Shown piece by piece: positions 12,601-21,600 of a stretch of 64,000 bases of DNA. Source of the stretch: Zygnema cylindricum (lineage: Eukaryota; Streptophyta; Zygnematophyceae; Zygnematales; Zygnemataceae). The translations under genes and the position numbers were made by a program. Below the pieces are notes generated by a model that worked only from the letters and a program-made list of their open reading frames with translations, was not told the origin of the DNA and did not search any database. Positions within the stretch are counted from its first letter, which is position 1, and every line of letters begins with the position of its first letter. Where the stretch lies: contig JBBHKE010001760.1 of the NCBI GenBank assembly GCA_037447655.1, positions 75,646-139,645 on the forward strand, in the 5' to 3' direction.

Positions 12601-15600
12601 TAGTGAATAGAAACAATAATGATCCATTGGAAAGTATTATCTATATCACGGGTTAGGGATGTACATGGGGGAGGAGGGGGGGGGGGGCACCTCCCCCTCT
12701 CATAAAAACTGAATTAGACGAAAAAACCAACGTTGTAGGAGATAAAAAATAGATTGTGAGCAAACAATTTTGAAAAAATTTACAATATATTGGTTAAATT
12801 ACATGCTTGAGGAAAACATTATATATATTCACACGCAAGTATATATGTATATATATATATATATATAGATATATATATATACATATATATACATATAAAT
12901 ACATAATGACACCTAGTAAAATCTAATAACGCGCAAACGTCAACAAAAATGGAAATAATAATGAGCTGAGTAAAGTAGAAAGCTATCGGTAATGTGTCAA
13001 AGACATAAAATTAGAATAGAAAAAAATCAGTTAGTGATGATAATTGATAATAGTAGTTAGTATCTATTAATATAAACATAAAAAGTTAAAATAACTAATA
13101 CGTTACAAATACTATCTATAAAAATTAATGATGAAGTAAATTTTAATTAATACTATACAATTGATATTAAGTAATCGTAAAACGTAGATGATTTAAACAT
13201 TAATAACATCAGTCAGGCAGTTTGACAAGTTTTAGAGGGATGCGTAATGTCACAGAGCTCTAGGTAACAACCAATTGAGTGGAAGCATTCCATCGTCCAT
13301 CGGTCAACTGACATCGCTGCAATACTTGTAAGAAATAAAAGGGAAAAATACGCTTTCGTTATGGGAAACACCCCTCGAAACATTGTGGGATAGGTTTTGT
13401 AACAGATAATAGTAAATAAATTCAAGAATCATCCTTTGGAAAGTATTATCTATTTCACAGGCTAGGGATGTGGATGGGCAAGGGGAGTGGTGGGGGTGGG
13501 CGCCTCCCCCTCCCATAAAAACTGAATTAAACGAAGTAACCAACTTTGTTGCAGATCAAAAGAATAGATTGTGAGCAAACAATTTTCAAAAAGTTTACAA
13601 TATATTGGTTAAATTACATGCATGAGGAAAACGTGATACACATATATATATATCTTTAAATCTAAATACATAATGACACCTAATGAAATCTAATAACGCG
13701 CAAACGTCAACAAAAATGGCAATAATAATGAGCTGAGTAAAGTAAACAGTTATGGGTAATGTGTTAAAGACATAAAATTAATTAGAATAGAAAAAAATCA
13801 GTTAGTGATGATAATTGATAATAGTAGTCGGTAATTATTAATATAAAGATAAAAAATTAAAATAAACCAATAAGTTACTAACATTACCTATAAAAATTAA
13901 TGAGTAAGTAAATTTTTATTAATACTATACAGTTGATATCAAGTAATCGTAAAACATGGATGATTTAAACATTAATAACAACAATCAACCGGGTGGGGAT
14001 GCGCAATGTCACAGGTATTTAGGAAACAACCGGTTGAGTGGAAGCATTCCATCGTCCATCGGTCAACTAACATCCCTCGAATACTTGTAAGAAATATAAG
14101 GGAAAAGTACGCTTTTCTAATTGGAAACACCCCTCGAAACATTGTGGGATAGATTTTGTAACAGATAATTGTAAATAAAAACAAGAACGATCCTTTGAAA
14201 AGAATTATCCATTTCACGGGTTAGGGATGTGGATGGGCGGGGGGAGAGAGGGGGGGGGCACCTCCCCCTCTCATAAAAAATGAACAAAACGAAATAACCC
14301 GCTTTGTAGCAGATCAAAAGGATAGAGCAAACAATTTAAAAAAAGTTTACAATATATTGGTTTAATTACATGCACGAGGAAAACATGATACATATACACA
14401 CACACACACATATATATATATTATATATATGTATTTATATCTAAATACGCAATGACACCTAATAAAATCTCATAACGCGCAAAATTCAACAATCATGGCA
14501 ATAATAATACGATGAGTAAAGTATAAAATTATTAGTATTATGTTAAATGCATAAAATCAATTGCTCTTTTCGTATAGCTCAAGGTGGTACCACAATGGTT
14601 TAGAGTAGGCTAAGATTCTACCTTTTCCTTTTATTTTATGATGTTCTATATATCGGTGCTAAGTTTTCACCGTATGGAATTTTATTTTTCACCAGTCTAT
14701 ATCAGTTCCAAATTTCACAAAATAGTGGTAATTAATCGTTTTCTCATTATTTTTGTGTGCAGGTATTTGAATAATAACCTTTTAAGTGGCTTTATTTCTT
14801 TCCCCCTCGATTCTTGGATAACTATGCCTGTCTTTGACTTTGCCAACAACTTTCTTTCCGGTTCTGCAATAGTGTATAGAGTTAACCCAAATGTTTGCAA
14901 AGCCACTCGTGGGAATTGCTTCAATGTCAGCGATCCTTTGCTGAAAGAATGTTCTTCAACCGTGCAAAGGAATAAATCCCTATGTTTGCAATTTTGTAAT
15001 GCTTCTCAACCAATGGGTGCATGTGGTGGCCGCGGCATCTGCCCCGGTTTGAAAAGATCATGCCTATGCGATGATGACTATTCCACGGACGTGAGTAACA
15101 ACACGTGTACTTTCAGTAAGTCTCTACACTATTCACAATATCCAATCTAATTGATAAGGTGATTGTTTTTGTTTATGGCCCTTTGTCATAACCAACTATG
15201 AGAGCAACACCTGTAGACTCATGTTTTGTGTATTGTGAAGCTTTGTCCACATAAGAGATACTAAGCGGTAGGGAGTTTGTTTTTTATAACGTCTATCACA
15301 AACATGCAGAATAATCAGAGAAACTTATTTTATGTGTTGTAATAGCTTCCTTTACACAACAAGCCTCCCAAAGCCATGAAAATAACTAGTGATTTGCCAC
15401 TCTACGTGTGTGGAGCTGAGTCAATGAATTTCTCACATATGCCTATTTTTGTTCGTTTCTCGAGTCTACGATTAAGTTTTAATAAGTTACCATTGCCTCT
15501 TGCATGAATTGTTGCCTGCCTAAATTGTGTGAGCTGTCCACAATTTTATAGATAGTTGATTTGTGAAATAATTTGGTTATTTTAAATTTGTAGAGCTAAT

Positions 15601-18600
15601 ATCTTAGCTGGTCAACAAGTAGGACTTGGGCATTTTTAAGGGATCACATTTCAATGCACTATACACCATCACGGACAACAACGTGTAAATGTATGTTTTT
15701 TGATGCAAGCCTTTAATCTTTAGTTCTTATCCTTCTTATAAATTTTGCAGAACCTCGTGGATTAGGATTATTAACACCGCCGCAGACATTGTCTAACAAA
15801 ACAAATCAATTTTTCCGTTACGCAAGTTCTGGATATTTGTATTCTAAGGATAAAAAACCATCATGGCTGGTGGCGACCTCATGGAATTGGGTTGCTCAAC
15901 TTCCTCGCAGCATGGTCAAGGACCAATATAGCTGTAGTAAGCACTAAAACACCTTAAATTTCACCCTACATTATTATGGTTGAAATCAAAACTTATTTCA
16001 TTCTCTTAAAACCAACTTTCATAAATGAGTTAAACAACAATTAGGATTAATATAGCGTCACAACCATCGTAGAATGGATTTTCTTGTCTTCATGTTTTTG
16101 AGATTAGACACCAAAGCACACTATGCCAATAGTTGCCGATAAGAAAAGGTTGTTTGTCCCTGTTGTTTATCTTTTGCGATGTGTAGACATATGTTGGATC
16201 GTTACCGCTTTCACTGCCATTGAACATGCATTTTACATTGCAAACGCGGGAACGCAACCTCTCCTTGACTTTCCAGCCGAGCAAATGCTTAATTGCTCTA
16301 AAATTAACTGTGCTAGAGGAGGATGGCCAAACGAAGCTTTTGATTACGCAGCAAATATTGGTCTTATACCATCAAAAAGTTTCATAAATGGAAGTACGTG
16401 CCAATTGGTTAGTGTAAGTCAATGCTAATGCCCTTCTAAACATCCTCATTCTTCTCTTGTCTCTTTCAACTTGTTCCCCTATAAGTATTTTGCCCTCTTT
16501 CCTTTTTTTTCAAATAGATAAATGATATACCAAGGGACCACATAGTTTGTGATGTTGCTTCCTGTTTTCCTTCATGCTTTCTTTGAAGTTTCTTTTTTAA
16601 TATATTTATTTTGATTTTCTTAATGATCTTTTGTGTACTTCGTTCTCTCTCTATGCTTAAGATTACTTTTTGTAATTTTTCAACGACCTTTACAACATAA
16701 GATTCATGGATGAATTTTGCAGAAATTAAACGGATTAAAAATCTTATCGTATGATAGAATTCAAATGAATGGCTGGAAGGGCCTTTTATTGGCTCTTCAA
16801 CAACAACCAGCTGTGGTGGCTATCGAGGCTAGTTCTGATACTTTCAACAACTATGACCCTAAAAACGTGAGCACTATGCTCAAATGTTTAAGTTTTTAGA
16901 ATCAACACATGCCGTTTGGGGAATATCTATTTGATGTGGGACCAGCTTGAAAGTGATGTTGCAAACTTTTTGAAATGCGGAATTTAAATCATTTCGAATA
17001 TCAATGGGATATCCTCAGATGTTCATTGTATCAATCTTCACGGGGTTGTGTGCATTTCTGTGAACTAATTTCACGTGGTACACTATAATTTGTTGTAACA
17101 TGCATGTGTTTTTGATTGGTGTAGGGTGTCTTTGATGACGAGACTTGCTTCTCAAACGGTGTGGACCATGCGGTGTTAGTTGTTGGTTACGATTTGACAG
17201 CCGAAACGCCATATTGGCTCATCCAAAATTCTTGGGGAATCAATTGGGGGGATAATGGATACATGCGTTTAAAAATTTCGAGTGGTTATGGAATTTGCGG
17301 AATAAATACACAACCAGCTATCATACCAATAATAAAGCCGAAACGTAAGTTTGTTGAAAGACATTTTTTCCTTCAAGTTTTGTATGAATCCAAAAGGCTG
17401 TTTAGGAGCATGTAACTATAATCGTAGTTGCTTATTAGTGAATCAAATGAATTTGCGCAATATGAGATAAGATAGATTTGCAAGTTACGTCAGTGGGTGG
17501 AAGTCAAGGTGCGTGATTGGATCCTTACGATTTTTTCCTTTTATACCTTGGGAGCATTTCAGCCAGCGATCTTTGCAACGTAAGAAGTTTTGCACAAATA
17601 CAACAGAATGCTACTTCTGGTCCTGGAAGCATGAACCCATGTGGCAATGGTTTATGTACATCGAACAACAAAACATATACTTGTAAATGTATGGATCAAT
17701 TTGTAGTCGTGAACAACTCAGATGGAACACAAACTTGCGCTCCAGGTGCGAAACAGCTTAGTTGCTTTCAGACTCTGTTTTCAAGCATGTAGAATTAAAA
17801 TTGAAAAAAATAATGAAATTACACACTAAAGTTTTTGGTAATGGTTGAGATTGAGTAAACAACAGAGTAAAAAATCCATAGATGGTGGCGTGAAAGTGCA
17901 TTTAAAAAAGCAATTCGTCCTTCTTTTTATTTTTTTTGGTTATATAGTACTGCAAAATGCATGTTTTTTATTGGAAATTGTTGTACAACTGATATTGGAA
18001 TACAATTTCACTGGCGCGTTAACTAAAAAGCCGTCTCGCATATCCCATATAATTTTTATGCTAAATCAATCACTTTTAATTTTCGGACCACGTGGACTTT
18101 AGATTGTTGCCTTCATTTTCTTATTTTTCTCATGTCACCTGTTTTATTTACTGAACAAGGCCTACGAAATATTCGAGAGGATTATTCTCTAAATGACAAA
18201 AAAAAGCTTCTTGCGAAGGAAAAAACCAAAGAAAAATATTTTTTAATAAACAGTGCATAATCTGCCAACATAACTTCTCCTCCTTGATATTTGCATTTAA
18301 CACAATATCAATCTGCACATACCTTCTTTATTTTGGCTGGTGGAGTTCCTTTGACGAATCTACTTCTGCAAAGAAAAAAAAAAAAAATTCCTAGCTCCCG
18401 TTTGTGCTTTTCAAGCATTATTTTTTTACCCTATTATGGACGTTTGTTATCAAATGAAATTTATCGCACCTTTTTTAACGGCAATTGGCACCGGAACATT
18501 TTAGCTTATTTGTTGCGAGTATAAGTTCAGCGATGAATACTTATATTTGATACATATAGGTGATGACGTTTTCTCCAATTTGTTTACCTAACATAACATT

Positions 18601-21600
18601 ATTGTTTGGTTTTGGGAAAAAAATGATATTTGCTGATTCTAGAGTTAAACTTCGCGGCACTTGAATCAAAGGAAGGAATTTTTTCTTTTGGTAAATTGCC
18701 GTTCACACTTTTTTGGGATATAACGCTCAAAATTTATATGTATTGTATCGGTAGATTTCCTATCGCGAATTAAGATGACCTATATTATCGCTTATTGAGA
18801 GGCGAGGGGGCCCAATATATCGCACGAGACGAATAAGCTTTTAATCATCGATACATACGGAAACACATTATAAATATATACACTAGGACTTAATAATATA
18901 AAGTATTCTGTTGTATACATGTCACGTATCACAATCCGGTATGTACCTTGTGGAACGAATGCATGGAAATATATTATGGACTGTGACACTTAGAACAAAA
19001 TATTTGTACTTTTTAAGACCAAAAGTACAAGCCAGATTAGAACAGGTGTACGGTATGTATTGTACAGTTATCGTGGTAATTTTTTATTTGCATTTCGAGC
19101 CAATATGTTGGCAGAATATTGTGATGAATTCCTTTCCAATATACCCAAACAATAAATCTATTACCGGTAGGTCCAAGAAAGGTAATATAGACTCTGGGTA
19201 TGAGCCTACCGATACACAACACTAGAAAAAATAACCATAGGCTGGTTGAACATTTTTGGTTATTGGAAAGTTTATCCCTAAAGAACCAAGTGAGTGTAAT
19301 CAAAGTTGAAATCTATATTTTCAAGAAAATGGGGAAACGTTATCAGTTTACAAAACACAAGTTCTGTTTAGCCCAAGAAAAATGGATCTGGAGATTTCTT
19401 CTGTAATTTAAGTATTAAGAAGGAAAACGTGCCTTATTCGAAATAGACATGTGTTCCATAATCAAGAATGTGGTTTTCAGCCCGTAATTCTAGCTGTGTG
19501 AGCTTGCTTTGTTCAAGAAAAATCTCAATATAATTTGGTTTCAACACTAGCAATTTTAAATATCTATTTTTCGTTCTATAGGAAGTCTACTGAAACGTAG
19601 AGCGGACTGTTCTCAAGTGGTTCAAGATTGTTTTAATGGCCCCATATTTTTTTTTGCTTAGCCTCTCCATGTACCTTCACATCGCGCAACCCTTGTGGTA
19701 TGGGAACATGCGTGGACACGAAGGACAAACCGGGAGCATATGCTTGCGTTTGTGTGATTGGATATGCTGCGGACGATTCACACGGCTCTCTTTCATGTAT
19801 TCCAGGTGGGTTTTGTGTAATTTCGCCTTGTTGCACATGGTTGGTAACGACTTTCACTCTCACACCATCCGGAAAAGGAATGACATCCTTCAATGATTAT
19901 GATGAGTTGATTATTCCAACAGCTCAAATAGAGAATAATATTTGATCAAAATTTCTACTAATCTAGTCTCAGAAGCAAAACTTATCCTTGTAGATAATTG
20001 AATGGCCTTGCAGACATATATGTTTTCGAAACTCTTTATAGAGTTATGGTTGTCAATTTAAACAAACTTAAGTTCCAAAACGGCCGTTTTATTGATGAAT
20101 CAAATGAAATTTATTGCGCTCTTCAAAGACGCAAAGAAAGTCGTGTGTACATACATTTATATATTTGCTCATTGTTGGGTGGTGACTTGAATTAATTTTA
20201 GGTTTATTTAATGTTGTGAGAGTCTTGTGGTGGATCTTATGTAAGACCCATTTGGTCCTAAAAGAATATGTATGGCAGAACATTTGAGGATAATAACGCC
20301 TCTCGCCTCCCTTTGTCGCTGCCTCTCTTCTGGGCACATTGTGCTAATCAGCGGATCGATAGAAGGTGCATTAGTCTGGTTTTTATCGGTTGTCTGTCCG
20401 TCTGTGTATCGTTTCGTTTCATGCGATCTGATTCTTATTTAGTGCGAAGGACGTGGTATTTAGTCTTGGTCCAGCGCAATCTTAGTTTGTGTTTACTATG
20501 GCGAGTGTCTATCCTTTGGTTAGCTCTCAGTGAGTGTTCGGTGAAGGTTGTTCCCTCGCTGGTAGTAGAGCGTGTGCACTAACGTACCTGCCCTGTCAAC
20601 ATGTTCATGAGCGAACCTGATAGAAGTGTATTTGGTTAAATCTTCTTTGTCTTATGGTGATGCAACGAATCTTCTGCATACGCTTGTGTTGTGCATATCT
20701 TTGGATTGATCCTATTACCACGCTCTCTCTCTCTCCACTTCCCCTCTCTCTCCCTCCCTTTCTTTTTCTCTCTCCTATTGTCTCTACCTTCTCCCTCTCT
20801 CCCTCTCTCCCCTTTTCCCTTATATTCTACCTCTCTATCTCTCTCTAGTTCTCTTGCCTCACCTCCATTCCTTCCTCCCTCCCCCTCTCTATCCCTCCTC
20901 TCTTCTCTCCCCTCTCTCCCTCTCTATCGCTCCTCTCCCTAGTTGTATGAAATGTAACTGTCAGTCGAATCATAAGTTTCCAAGATACAGACGAACATAC
21001 TAGTACGGTAATTTTATGTGGTTCCTTGCACTACTTATGTGGTTGGTAGAATGTTGTATCATATGCTATATAATGCCATAGATATTTTTGTTTTTCCTTA
21101 CTCTTGAATTATTCAAAAATTATAGGAATATTGATGGTCTCTTTTGTTGCACGAGGATAAATGATAACAAATGACCTCATTTAACCCTTTTTTCTTTCAT
21201 TTTGAAGGGTATTGCATTGTTGAAGAAACAGTCATTTAAGATAGATAAACCAAACTGTAGAAACATTCACATTCAGGTAAAGACATAAAAGAATAAATAA
21301 TATGTTGAATTGACGTCACATGTAATTGCATTACCTGAACTTGTAGAGATTCTAAATTGAAATGCTTTCTTGGATATTAAAACGTTTTAGTAAGATCTAA
21401 CTGATATCCACCAATGTCTTCACTTTAACTGGTTTGCTGCAGCTGCCTCTACATTAGGGGCAAAGGAATATGTTGTGCCCGTTGGTGGATCTATTTCTTG
21501 CTCGACCATCTTCACAACATATGGCATCTCACAACAGAAGTTTCTACAACAGAACAAGGTTTCAGTTCTCTGAATTTTATGCACCGTTGTTTGACTTTCC

